A DNA stretch of 15,132 nt, taken from NCBI GenBank assembly GCA_900618425.1, contig UZAN01047600.1:5232-20363 (forward strand), given 5' to 3'. Origin of the DNA: Echinostoma caproni (taxonomy: Eukaryota > Platyhelminthes > Trematoda > Plagiorchiida > Echinostomatidae). The notes under the pieces were generated by a model. That model had not been told where the DNA came from, did no database searches, and saw only the letters and a list, made by a program, of their open reading frames with translations. The position numbers and the translations under genes were made by a program. Shown here in pieces: positions 1-10,158 of the stretch (the first letter of the stretch is position 1; every line of letters starts with the position of its first letter).

Positions 1-1
1 G

Positions 2-3000
2 AAAACGATAAAACTCCGGTGCGAAAAGGATACAATCACTGTGCAGAACTCCGTGCTCAAAGCCAAGTTGGAGGCAGCTGAAGTACGTCATTCGTGATTA
101 GTTGTGATTGTGAAGTCCACCAGTTAGATAGTGGTGCAGGTGATTTGGTACATGTGTAAGTATATATATTACTATATTTCACACGTGTCTGAGGATAGAC
201 TGTGTGCTAGGCAAATCATGGTGCAGTAATCTTTATAAAAAAGAAAAGAAACGTTCCATGATTGGCTTGTGGTCTGAATACAGCCAGGTTGCCCAGGCCA
301 AGGCAGGTGAATTTTCTTGTATAGGTATTGTGTCCGTCTTCAGTATTACCTCAATTGTTTGGTATCACTGGTTCGTCATCAATGATTTCAAAGGCAAAGG
401 CTTGATATTAACAGAAGTTCGTCATCTTTTGTCTCTCGAGTGTATGCCATTTTGACATCATGGGTATGCTTGTTTGTGCAATCCGTAGACAGGCGGATAG
501 GAAACCAACGAAAACAGATAAATAGAATGTAACAGTTTTTCTGGGTGTCTGAAGGAAACCGCAGTAGAGAATACTACCCGATTAAAGCAAATGCAATTAC
601 AACTCAGTATTACCTCATGGTACTGGCCAGCTACTATAATATTAATGATAATTTCCATTGTCATTTTTTATTCATTTAATATACAACGATACAGTTAAAT
701 TTCGGTAAAGGGATTACAGTGGATCTGGGTGCATTCATACGTGGGGAAGTTAGACAATGGCGATCGGATTTGACCCCTGCAATGTTAACTTGTGCTACTT
801 GGCCAGCAGCCTAAGACAGATGGATAGGATAAAACACCTAGTGAGACGAGCACAAAACTTTGCATTCTGGGAAATTTGGCCAGTACGAGAATGACTAACG
901 CTTCACTGACAAAAACCTGATGAAAACCACAGAGAAACCAAGTGTTGTCAGCAATAATTAACCCTATTCGTACTATTATTACAAAGGGACGAGAATACGG
1001 TCAATTGGGCGATAAAACCAGTAAGACAAATGCTAATGTTAGTCATGCACCTGAATACATTCACCGATGTCGCTGACCGAAATACCAAATCAAATGGAAG
1101 GGGTGGAAAACTGAGCTTAATATACCCCAAACCCACAAACTTTTGTGGGTCCTCGGATTTTTGGTTCAAGGATGCCAAATTTCACAATACTCAAATTATT
1201 CGTAGTTGCTCACTGTAAGAGACATAACGAGTGTAAACAGATCTGGTCTTTGCGATATAAAAGGCGTGATATGCATCGACAAGTCGGCAAATGATAAGTG
1301 TAATTGGTGTACTGTCTTCCCATACTTTCATTCAGAATCACACACATATACATATATAACCACTCTACCGTTGTGCTTGCTTTGTGTTAACAAATCATAC
1401 CCCAGTATTCTGTCGTATGTCATTCCCAAGTATTCATCCTTTAAAAGGTTAGCTATACTCATTTGCATCATATCACAACCCAATGCACGAGTACATAATA
1501 TCTGTTTTAGCTTCTTCACATTTGATTAAAGTTCAGTGAGCCGAACGTTGATTTTAGCTATGACGACCCACAGCAAATTGGAAAATGCTCCCTCGACAAT
1601 TGAGTGTTACGATTCCTCTCTGGTAATGTAGTCAGTGGAAAACAGTCACCACAAATTAAGCTTTTTCGCCAAATTCTTTATTTGGAGTAACCAGTTATCT
1701 TCAAATGCCACCGTGTTTCTTCTCGCAGATGACCATAGCTTTATAATGCGATTTAGATAATGAGAGACCGTGCATCAAGTCCCATGTATTACGGTCAATC
1801 ATTTTGTTAACTGAACCGTTACGCAATGTTTGCATTGATCTGCCACTCTGTGTACTACTTACAGTTGAAGCGGACAAAAGATGATCGTGTTACCAAATGA
1901 ATATAGAATTGGTAGACCCGATTTCCTTTTTCACTCCCTTCACATGCACTTATTGGAATATTTTTAATTTTTCGACTTCGTGCACAAAGCAGAGAATGGA
2001 TGTAATTTCATTCCAATCTCTAAATGGCAACCACAACTCATTCAAGGTAAATAGGTGCACGAGCTGTAAAATTGAAATTAAAATTAGACTAGTTAGATGA
2101 TTCAAACTAAAGTCTCTAACGGAGAAGATTGAGCCCCAAAAGTGCAGTTTATATACCACCTGAGTCTCAAAGCTCCCTTTCGGGAGCTTGAAGTCATTGA
2201 GTGCATCAGATTGTAGACTACTGTTGTAAGAATAAGCTGCACTTCCCGCGCCTTGGTTTTACGTTCAGTTGTGGGGGTTATGACTGATGCATTGCATCCT
2301 ACTGATCAAAAGGATCTTCATTGTTTGGGAGTTCGTTATCCTATCTATATGGCATTTTGCCTACTCCGAATGAAACGGTTCGTGTTCCCTGAATTCCCTG
2401 TAACTGGATTCACCTGCAACTAGCCTTGTTATCCGCATATGAATTAAGATGTATGTCCCATCAGAAATTGCGGCACACACAAGTGCAATTCACGAAAGTG
2501 CATTTATCGCGTTGTTTATCCAGAACAAAGAATCAGAATCCGAACACATTACTGGTGATTGAAATGCTATCGAGGATTTACCATATTAGTACATTAGTTA
2601 TGATCCCAGTTAGTTTGTTTATATTTATTCCTGAATGAAGAATACGTAGTTTTTTGTGATAGAGATTTCAAAAAATGAAGCAGCATGCATTATTTACACC
2701 TTACAGTTATAAAAAGTATTTGCTCAATGCTGACCAGATCTATCCATCTAAGCGGCCAAGTCAATACTGCTACATTGAAAAACCCATCCCACTGCTTTTA
2801 CTTGGACCATCCAAGCCGCTTTCTTCTATGATGGATTTCTTGGAGATAGAGCAGAGAGGATATACGAGATGATGATTGTCACAGTTCGACCAAGACAGGG
2901 TCTTTAGTGCCGGCAACCACTGCCTTGTCATCATATACTTTAAGGGCCAGCTATTCGTAGTGCTAATTGATATACAAGTTATCGCTTACTCTGTTCATAA

Positions 3001-4784
3001 GTCCACTAGCTCGCATTGTTTGTTGATGAATAGAATCCCTCCCCCAAACCACAGTTCAGTTTTCAAACATTATAGCTGCACCCATTAAGTTGGGCTGAAC
3101 TACAGAGCCATCAGAGAATTTTCCCCGCCTAACTTCACGTGAAGTAGAGCGTCATTCAGATAATGCAGTTTTCTATCTATCGACTGCTAATGATATCGCC
3201 TTGCTCAATACAAGTGTACAAGTAATACATATCATATGGCACTACTTGGTGACTGAGGTGACTCATTATGGTTAGTGGTTTCTGGACACGGAGTTAGTAT
3301 CTAGCTTGGAGGTTTGGTAAAGCTAACGCGTCCGTATGCCCCGGCTTTTCCTTCCAACTGTTTCGGTTGAGCAAGACAGATGATGCATCTCGTTGGTCAT
3401 AAACTAAAATAAAAAGCAGTGGTATCAATGTTTTAATCGGCGAATGAGCATTGATGACTCTCCTGTCTTTTTTATCACGCTTCCTAATACACAAAATTAG
3501 CTGCACAATTCTTAGCACTGTAAACGCAGAACCTACAACTTCTCACTAACATCTCGGTTTAACCATGAGTAATATCGGATTTCAGTATGATCAGTTACCT
3601 TAAGAAACGATTTTTAAACGTGATTTGTGAAAGACAGAAATAGTTATTGTAAAAGTTCGGTTCTTCAGGAAGTACTCGCGATATATTTTTTAAATGCACC
3701 GGACACAAATCACATTTGGAAAGGGCATCACAGGCGTTTATATATAAGCTTGAACCAATCAGTTTGTCTCTGTCCGATTTGAAAAACAAACGAAACACGG
3801 ACCAATCTTAAAAACAATTGATGCGGTAAAACAAACGATCGATCCAAAGAACACTTGTCAACGCTATTAAAGTAAAATTTTGCTGGGACCCGTTGTTACA
3901 GATGCCTTTTTTCCCGGATTCCATTAGCATACAATAGTAAAGTCATTTTGCAGCAGGTACTATGAGTCTGTCCGCTGATTGCTCTCGTCACCTTGCGCTC
4001 ATATCTTATCGTTCCGAGAAAACATTGAGTCCTCTTTCAGTTTTCACAAATGCGACTATTCCTCGATTTAGGCACACATCAAAGATGTGGATGATCAGTT
4101 TGCGCAACTCAAAACCATGGATTACATGCTAAAACAAAGATACACAAAACTGAAAGGAGAAATCGAGAAGTTGCAATCTGAGAAACGGATCGCTTTCAAA
4201 GCTTTTGGTAAGCTGGTGAAAAAGTTGGCAAGGAAACTGAATTGGGATATAAGTGGTGCCGTTGAGATGATCAAAACTGTGGATATGACTACCATGACCG
4301 ATGAAAACGTGAGTAAATTTTATCAGGTTATCCCTTGACGTGTATGCAGAAAATATTAATGAATTTATCCAGTGATCCCTGGAAAAAGTCTTAAATAAAG
4401 TGGAATGGTGAAAACGTCAATTATTTGTTATCCTCTACGACACAAAATAAATCACCATCACACCCTTGGTAAGGTGTGTGTAGTGCGAGAATTAAAACCC
4501 ACTAATGGTTCTTTGTTGAATTCGGGGACAATTCTCAAGAAACATTACGTTTAACTTTGACTGACTAGTCTTCGTGTTTCATATTTATTTAATATCCAAA
4601 GTTCATCCACTCACTGGGGACGCATCACATTAGGGTTTTGCATTCACATGAGGTTATCAGTGATGAATATCCTCTAACGCAGTTCACTTTAGTTCAATGT
4701 GCATATATATTGATCTTGTTTTGTTGTGTACCGCTTTTGGTTGCTGTCTTTCAGCCACCCGTTGATAGATCAATGAAGGAGTAA
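2..4784 (+). CDS. 3' end of a coiled-coil protein gene (partial, exons 2-82, 4072-4308, 4755-4784)
   Basis: I do not recognise the family. The exons are joined by inference. Exon 2-82 (27 codons, frame 2, ending LKAKLEAAE) stops at a GAA|GTACGT donor. Exon 4072-4308 (79 codons) follows ATTTAG and ends at GAAAAC|GTGAGT. The last exon 4755-4784 follows a strong TTGCTGTCTTTCAG acceptor, codes PPVDRSMKE and ends in TAA, which overlaps AATAAA at 4783-4788. All junctions are phase 0. About 115 residues are visible. The charged, heptad-like stretch from QLKTMDYMLKQRYTKLKGEI through EKLQSEKR in the second exon argues for a coiled coil, followed by a basic helix (KLVKKLARKL). Such a tail is usual in cytoskeletal or centrosomal/ciliary scaffold proteins, but this is a guess. 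The gene starts outside the window. Reading through the 4308 donor gives a stop at 4336 with AATAAA at 4394-4399, an alternative end. An acceptor at 4896 gives another. Confidence 0.62.
83..4071 (+). other. large intron of the coiled-coil gene, no convincing gene inside
   Basis: This 3,989-nt stretch lies between a GTACGT donor and an ATTTAG acceptor. Open frames within it are all under about 110 codons, occur on both strands, and lack domain motifs or paired splice sites that I could see. The only local structure of note is a perfect 8-bp stem with a 4-base loop at 2170-2189 (AAGCTCCC, TTTC, GGGAGCTT). I see no retroelement motif here, in contrast to the right part of the window, although old repeats too decayed to read by eye may be present. 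Confidence 0.5.
4394..4399 (+). terminator. possible alternative poly(A) signal AATAAA
   Basis: AATAAA lies about 56 nt after the stop (4336-4338) that would be used if the 4308 donor were not spliced. It may serve a shorter isoform of the coiled-coil gene. A further AATAAA at 4783-4788 overlaps the stop of the proposed last exon. Confidence 0.3.
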
Positions 4785-4896
4785 TAAATGGAACCAGTAA
4801 AAAGCTTAGTGCAGTGTAGGGTCATTAAGTGCATGCACGAGCGCCACTGCGGACGACACTCAATCCTATCACTCTGTGTCTCTAATTACTGTTTAG

Positions 4897-5425
4897 GTCC
4901 AACACGAACACTCCAACGTAAAAGCCCAACTTGATCAAGTTGACCAAGTCGTCGCATCAGGATTTTTATACCCTTACGCCAGATCATGGTGCTACCATCC
5001 TCATCTGTGGCCCAACAACTGTCTTCCTCGACACTCATCGTAAACCTGAAGGCTTTTTTTCTTGATACATGCGTGACACGTGTCTCTGTCACCGTACTCT
5101 ATGGAAGTTAAGTAATTGCGTTGGTACTCTACTCTTCACCTAACCTCGGCATTATCTTTCCGTCAAAGTCGTGCTACGCAGCCTAGGCGCAGTGTTAGAA
5201 CTTCGATTGTATCCACACACGCTTCGAACACTGGATTTCTGCTATGGAAAACGTGTGTTAGCACTTTACCGGATGGCTCGTATTGAAGATTATCCGAATA
5301 TAATTATTAGTCCATACGATCATCAAGATTCATCGTTTTCATTGTACAATGAATCTACGGAATTTAGGCTCTTGCACAAGTCGCTTTTAGGCAAAAAATT
5401 TCGTAGGGAACCTACACGGAACTGA
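4897..5425 (+). other. ambiguous coding-like region, possible alternative 3' exons
   Basis: After an acceptor-like CTGTTTAG at 4896, a phase-0 frame reads VQHEHSNVKAQLDQVDQVVA and on to a TAA at 5040-5042, so it could be an alternative last exon of the upstream coiled-coil gene. A phase-2 donor (ATC|GTAAAC, exon end 5039) could join to acceptors at 5168 or 5180. The second choice opens a frame to 5425 ending in KSLLGKKFRREPTRN. On the opposite strand, 5042-4886 is also open from an ATG and reads MSVEEDSCWATDEDGSTMIW, which looks at least as protein-like. Both strands cannot easily be coding. The stretch may be an old repeat or an exon of either strand. I see no known domain. Confidence 0.25.
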
Positions 5426-5876
5426 ATACCTAAATCACTTCCCTGTTAACTTTTTTGGCTAGGTGTGAGACCATTGCACTGTTGAGCGACCTGATCGGCC
5501 CCGTGTGCTGTTTACGTATAAGCCCGGTCAAGCTTCTTATTTTGTGCCCCAAGCTGTTCTATGCGAACGAGTAAATGACTAAAGTAGAGAAAGAGGAGAA
5601 AAGGACGGAAGCCGACATTTGGAACTTGAACCGTAATCTGCACCACTACTTTCAACTTCACTGTATTGCTGAACACGATTATAAAACCAATCTCCTGTTT
5701 TGACCACCTTCCTAGTTACCACATTTATCTATACTTCAAGCCAAAACAATTAAGTATAACCCGAAGTTTAAATAGAGGTCTTCACATGCAGAACGGAAGA
5801 ACTCAAGAAAACCCCCATCACTTAAATGTCCGACGTCCTCTATTCATTCACAATAGGGTTTAGACAGCCCTATCTT

Positions 5877-6740
5877 CATACCTGGATAGCAGCATTGATT
5901 TACTCCCAGGTGGTAGACTATATGATCTGGAGTACGCAGATGACATTGTACTGCTAATCAAAGATCCAGGTAAGTAGCGAGCGTTTCTCTATGGTTTGAG
6001 TGCTAGTGTATTCATCTTCGGTATACGTTTTGCGTCTTCAAAGTGTAAAACGTTGCTACAAGATTGGGCTCATTCAGCCCTCAGCATCACCCTGACTGGG
6101 GACGTAGTAGAGGAAGTGGACAAGTTTGGCTATGTGGTCAGCTATATCTCACCTGGCGGACGCATCACAGATGAAGTGTCGGCACATATACAAGGAGGTC
6201 CGGTTATCAACTTGAGACATCTGTATCGCCATCACGAGATCCAGCTATCCGTGAAGGGTCGGGTGTATGCTCCAGCAGTTAGGCCCGTGTTACTTTACGC
6301 TGCAGAGACTTGGCCACTACGCTAACAGGATAGAAGTAGATTGTCGGTGTTCAAACATCGCTGTCTACGTCAAGTTTCACGAGTCTGGTGGGGAAACCGG
6401 ACAAGCAATGCCGAGGTTATGCGCAGAGTTTCAGGTAATCGCGGTCGTCCACCGGAGCAAGTGGTCGACTTCCTTAGACTACCCTGATTGGAGCATGTGC
6501 TGCGCATGTCACCAAATAGGTTGCCACCACGAGCGATGTTTGCCAAGGTTGGCAGTGGTTGGAGAAAGGGTCAAGGACGGTGAAACTAAGACCTGTCATG
6601 AGGGTATGAAGACCCTAACTGGAGACCCAGTCACATAGGTCTCGTTCACCTCCCTGGATCTGGACCCCGAGATAATGGTAACCGATGTTTAGAGACACTG
6701 AGTGTCGCAAACAGAGGCGCTCGTGCATCTACCTAGTATT
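5877..6740 (+). pseudogene. degenerate RTE-like non-LTR retrotransposon, 3' half of reverse transcriptase
   Basis: The translation in one frame (same frame as 5996) contains the reverse transcriptase catalytic box LEYADDIVLL, with YADD at 5933-5944. It then shows RFASSKCKTLLQDW, FGYVVSYISPGGRITDE, SVKGRVYAPAVRPVLLYAAE, ETWPLR, VFKHRCLRQVSRVWWGNRTS, EHVLRMSPNRLPPRAMFAKV and GLVHLPGSGPRD. This order, and above all the LLY-x-x-ETWPLR block followed by the H-VLRM block, is the usual C-terminal layout of RTE-type LINE proteins in flatworms. The copy is dead: in-frame stops occur at 5975-5977 (TAG), 6323-6325 (TAA) and several after 6480, and the stretch around 6583-6635 reads better in another frame (KTCHEGMKTLTGD). 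The endonuclease and the first RT motifs are absent, so it is 5' truncated, as is normal for LINE insertions. Confidence 0.9.
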
Positions 6741-7179
6741 CTTGCAACCCCAGTCTATACGAGTTCTCTATCTCCCATCTGGCTCTGCTATCAACATTCC
6801 AATTTTCATTCTGCTGTTTTATCCAAATGGGCAGCCAAAAGACAGCATCATGCTAGTAGTGATATGAGCCTTTTAGCTGTTCCATACAGTTCTTCTCCGC
6901 CATGACAAAATCACTGAAGATGGATGTTTATGCCCACTGTAAATTAAATATATAATGGTCCGCAATACCTAAATAATTCCTCACCACATGCAGTATGGAT
7001 TTCATCGCAACGTTCATGATTTAAAAGGACTATGAAGAAACATGTTCAGTAGAGATTGTAGATTGAAAAAATGCTCAGTGCTCTGAAATGAAAACTATGC
7101 ATTGTTTCTTTGAATGTCAACGTAAAATTTAAAGTTTTTGAGCCGAACAATTCAAGCAAACTGTGAATGCTCAACTCAG
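6741..7179. other. AT-rich stretch with no visible gene
   Basis: This stretch lies between the end of recognisable RTE protein similarity and the 3' end of the minus-strand membrane-protein gene. It may include the RTE 3' untranslated tail and, near 7180, the 3' UTR of the minus-strand gene. Only short open frames are present and I see no motif in them. Confidence 0.4.
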
Positions 7180-7185
7180 TTTATT
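7180..7185 (-). terminator. poly(A) signal AATAAA overlapping the stop codon
   Basis: On the minus strand GAATAAAC contains both the TAA stop (7183-7181) of the proposed last exon and an AATAAA hexamer. It would give a very short 3' UTR, unless a downstream signal is used instead. Confidence 0.4.
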
Positions 7186-8508
7186 CTGTCATTACAAAAT
7201 ACCATGCGGTGAATAACCAATAAAACTTAGAGTGACTTGTCACCCTATGCGTTTCACTGAACACCCACAAGGGTGATTCGATTTGTAATACTGACAAATA
7301 TTGAGGTGAATCATCTACGACTGCAATAGCAAAATCTGTGCTGTCAAAAAAAATCGAACCAAGCGCTGCCTTTACCTTGGCTACAAGCAGATCAAATCGC
7401 GCCTGAGGAAAATTATGACGTCATAAGACCACGATTTGGTCACACGACGCATGCATGCTTGTGTGTTTTTCACTTCCCTAACATCATAATTTGACTGTTG
7501 GACTTAGTTGACTTAAATTCACTTTTCTATGTAAATGTTTACGACTGAAACGATTTGAATTTGACAATGGTGTCTATTCCTGATCACACGAGACCGCTCC
7601 CAAGAACAGATAAAATTGAACTAATTAGCGCATGAGAAAACCAGTGGCAAGCAAACAAATGCTTTCACCGGAATAAGCTAGACGGAAAGAGCCGCAAAAG
7701 ATTTGCGTTCATACAAATGAGTTCGGTGATATGGATAGCAGTCGACTTACCCTTGAGCTTCGTGGAAAATGTCTTACATCTCTTATCGAACGATTTTGGT
7801 AAGGAATCATCCGTAGCACGGTCCACAACAGCAAAATTGCTGGAACAGCTCATTCGAGAAACTTCACACTAGAAAACAGTAAAAGAAAAATCTCAACCGT
7901 AATCGATTACTTAGTTATCAAAGTTGATTGGTACTCGAAGAAACCATATGTTCAGGAAAAAACATGCAACCAGTGGACCAGCGAGAAGAATAGAACTGAT
8001 AAGCACTATAAAACCTGCAAAATACAATCTCCTAAGGAACCGTAAATTGCTAAAATGACAAATAGGGTGAAGTGCTCTGATTGAAATGTTTGTACTACCC
8101 ATCAATGCGATCATATGGAATTGATACTCCTTTTTCGAGTAAAACGGAATTGCCCCTTCTATGATTAGCTGCTAGGATGCAAGTCGTTTGCACTATACTC
8201 TTTCAACTTCAAGTGAAACCGTTGTGATTTCAAGTGAATCTAACCAATAACATTCTTCCGAGAACTCCACAAGAAGCATCCACCGTCACACTTCACTGAT
8301 TGCACCGAATTAATCAAAACACTGTCCAGTGGAATAAATTGATTTCTTTAATTGCAAACAAAATTCATTTTTGCGTGAGTTACCGAGCGAGCTTAAAAGT
8401 TGCAGTGAAGTGGGGTTTGAATATTCGTCTTCCAACCCGGGAACGATGTCTGTGATCGTTGATCCAGTGAGTCATAGATGAGAATAAGCGAACTCGGTAG
8501 TAGTGGAC
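7181..8508 (-). CDS. unrecognised membrane protein gene, five exons
   Basis: I reconstructed this from splice sites; the family is not recognised. Minus-strand exons are 8508-8384, 8321-8245, 8158-7935, 7868-7751 and 7320-7181. Donors are GTAACT, GTTAGA, GTACCA and GTAAGT; acceptors all end in AG, the fourth being TTTTCTTTTACTGTTTTCTAG. Phases are 2, 1, 0 and 1 and match at every junction, giving 227 residues then TAA. Introns are 62, 86, 66 and 430 nt. Residues 20-41 are basic (RHRSRVGRRIFKPHF). A Cys pair, KCDGGC, is near residues 52-57. EGAIPFYSKKEYQFHM follows, then a membrane segment at about 114-140 (FAGFIVLISSILLAGPLVAC onward). The tail holds LWVFSETHR and an aromatic run WLFTAWYF. 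The first exon may begin at ATG 8475-8473 (residue 12) or be internal, with more exons upstream. An alternative third-exon acceptor at 8172 would add QLII but breaks the phase with exon 2. Confidence 0.65.
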
Positions 8509-8939
8509 CTCGATCGGTCAGGTAAGGAAGCGAATCATGTCAAGATAGATCAATAAATCGGTCACCACGCTCAGGTGTAAATGTTGAAATGCTTTATTGC
8601 ATGATTGTGTTCAGTGTAGGCCCTCAATAGCCTAGTGAGTAAATTACCTTGTCGAATAATGCAGCTACTTTTTAACTAAGTGCGATTGCCCACACATTCC
8701 TGCCAATGAATGGCTCACTTAATATTTCTAACAATGGTACAGGGATACAATGAAGGAATTAGCAGTATTTTATCCGAATAACAAAATCACATTTGAACTC
8801 ATTAACTAGCGTAACACACATATATTATTCCATTTATTAATTCATCATTTTGTCGCGCACGTTCGCGATGTTTTTGGTGAACAGGGACGAAAAGGGTATA
8901 ACAGTGAGTTCTTCGGTAAGCAAAAGTACTATTATTAGC
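8509..8939. other. non-coding stretch upstream of the minus-strand gene
   Basis: About 430 nt lie between the first recognised exon of the minus-strand gene and the AT microsatellite. It may hold the promoter or an intron of that gene, depending on whether the gene starts at 8475. I see no retroelement motif and no open frame with protein-like composition. Confidence 0.4.
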
Positions 8940-8985
8940 AATTATATATATACATATATATATATAAATATATATATACATATAC

Positions 8986-9016
<31 letters not shown>

Positions 9017-9096
9017 CATATATACATATATATATATACATATATATATATTTATATATATATATAAATATATATAATTATAAATATATATATATT
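8940..9096. repeat. AT-rich microsatellite (TA)n with interspersed TATACA units
   Basis: About 157 nt consist almost wholly of alternating TA, interrupted by ATAC, AAAT and TTTA steps. Open frames across it read as YIYIYI repeats on both strands and are artefacts of the repeat. Long TA tracts can extrude cruciforms and are often unstable in length. Confidence 0.95.
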
Positions 9097-9182
9097 CATC
9101 TGTAATAAGCATGATTGCAATGGAATAAGAATAAAAAATAATAGGAAACATGGGACACAAATAGGGAAAAAGAGGAAGCCGT

Positions 9183-9393
9183 TTACAAAGAACACAGAGG
9201 AATGAGCAAAACCCCTTTGTCTTTCGGCATGCACCATTGGTTTTTATCTGGCAGCGTACGCATGAATAATGTCTCGTTTGAATCAATGATAGAAATCAAT
9301 CTGGAGTGAGTCCGAAGCCACTGATTGAACAAATTCTTCAAAGCTGCTGATCTACATGTTTCCAATTTACACATTGTTTTGCCCGTAATCAAA
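9183..9393 (-). other. candidate exon of the minus-strand gene or of an unknown gene
   Basis: On the minus strand an acceptor-like AATACCAACAG precedes a frame that opens LITGKTMCKLETCRSAALKN, continues through LFNQWLRTHSRLISIIDSNE and closes at a TAA at 9185-9183. Amino-acid composition looks like real protein rather than random translation. Possible donors are AAAGGG|GTTTTG (phase 0, which would fit the first exon of the 8508-7181 gene) and TTT|GTAAAC (phase 2). Both are weak. No family is recognised. It may instead be an intronic open frame. Confidence 0.3.
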
Positions 9394-9940
9394 CTGTTGG
9401 TATTGTGATTAAAATCAAGTTTCTATAGTAGTTTAATTTCATCACGTTGCTAAGAGCGAATTGTTCACTGTAACAGTTGAAGCCAAACGATTCACTTAAT
9501 TTCACAGTCAAAATATATCATAAGCAAATCGGTTAGACCTGGCTGAGTATTCTAATAACAGGCCGAAATATGGAATCGAGTTCTGCTAAATCCCTTCCAT
9601 GCGATATTACCCCGGAGCTATTGTATATCAGAAAAGCGACACTGAAATGTGTTTGTCATGTCACCTTAAAACATTTTCGTCCGAAGTTCAGATGCACAAA
9701 ATGATTGATTTTATGACGAACGCATTGAATTTATTCAAATGAGTCAAAGTCGTGTAATGTTTTCATTGGGAGGTGATTGGATTGTGAGTATCATTAACTA
9801 GGAAGCATCAAAATCCTGCCTACGTGATAACTTCGATCTTTCAAAAGGACAGAATATGAACACCTGAAGCGTCCTCTTTGTGAAAAGGAACGTGCATTTA
9901 AATGTGACAAGAGAGCTAAAATGAAGCGACTATTTTTTCT
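9394..9940. other. no gene seen
   Basis: There is no long open frame, no paired splice sites with protein-like content, and no reverse transcriptase motif on either strand. The stretch ends at the 5' edge of a SINE-like insertion. Confidence 0.4.
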
Positions 9941-10108
9941 GGCAGTGGTGGCCCAGTGATTAGGTCACCGGCTTGTGACCTGGGAGTCCCGGATTCGAAC
10001 CGACCCACCGCCGCCCATCTTCCCAAACAGCCTTTGTATGGCCACGCCCCCTTACTCAATGTAGACTGTACGTTTGTATATTCAATAACTAAAAAACGAA
10101 TTAAAAAG
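9941..10108 (+). repeat. tRNA-derived SINE-like element with possible target-site duplication
   Basis: The first 75 or so bases look like a tRNA. There is an A-box-like GGTGGCCCAGTGATTAGG, a B-box-like GGATTCGAACC at 9991-10001, and complementary ends (GGCAGTGGTGG against CCCACCGCCGCC). A tRNA-unrelated part follows and ends with TTTGTATATTCAATAACTAA and an A-rich tail. The flanks, GACTATTTTTTCT at 9928-9940 and GACATTTTTTATT at 10108-10120, resemble an imperfect target-site duplication. Internal RNA polymerase III promoter boxes of this kind drive SINE transcription. A LINE in the same genome would supply the mobilising enzyme. Confidence 0.75.
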
Positions 10109-10158
10109 ACATTTTTTATTATCTATCAAGAGTGAAATAAAAAGGTAGAATATCCTTA

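Noticed and set aside
204..455. 83-codon plus-strand frame just after the first exon
   Set aside because: It follows a clear donor at 83, has no motif, and is best explained as intronic sequence.
1328..1529. Overlapping open frames on both strands (63 and 107 codons)
   Set aside because: Neither has a recognised motif or paired splice sites. They lie within the large intron and are most likely chance.
8802..9286. Open frames reading YIYIYI on both strands
   Set aside because: They are translations of the TA microsatellite, not genes.
9941..10015. Functional tRNA gene
   Set aside because: The tRNA-like head has an imperfect cloverleaf and is followed by a unique region and A-rich tail with a possible target-site duplication, as in a SINE.
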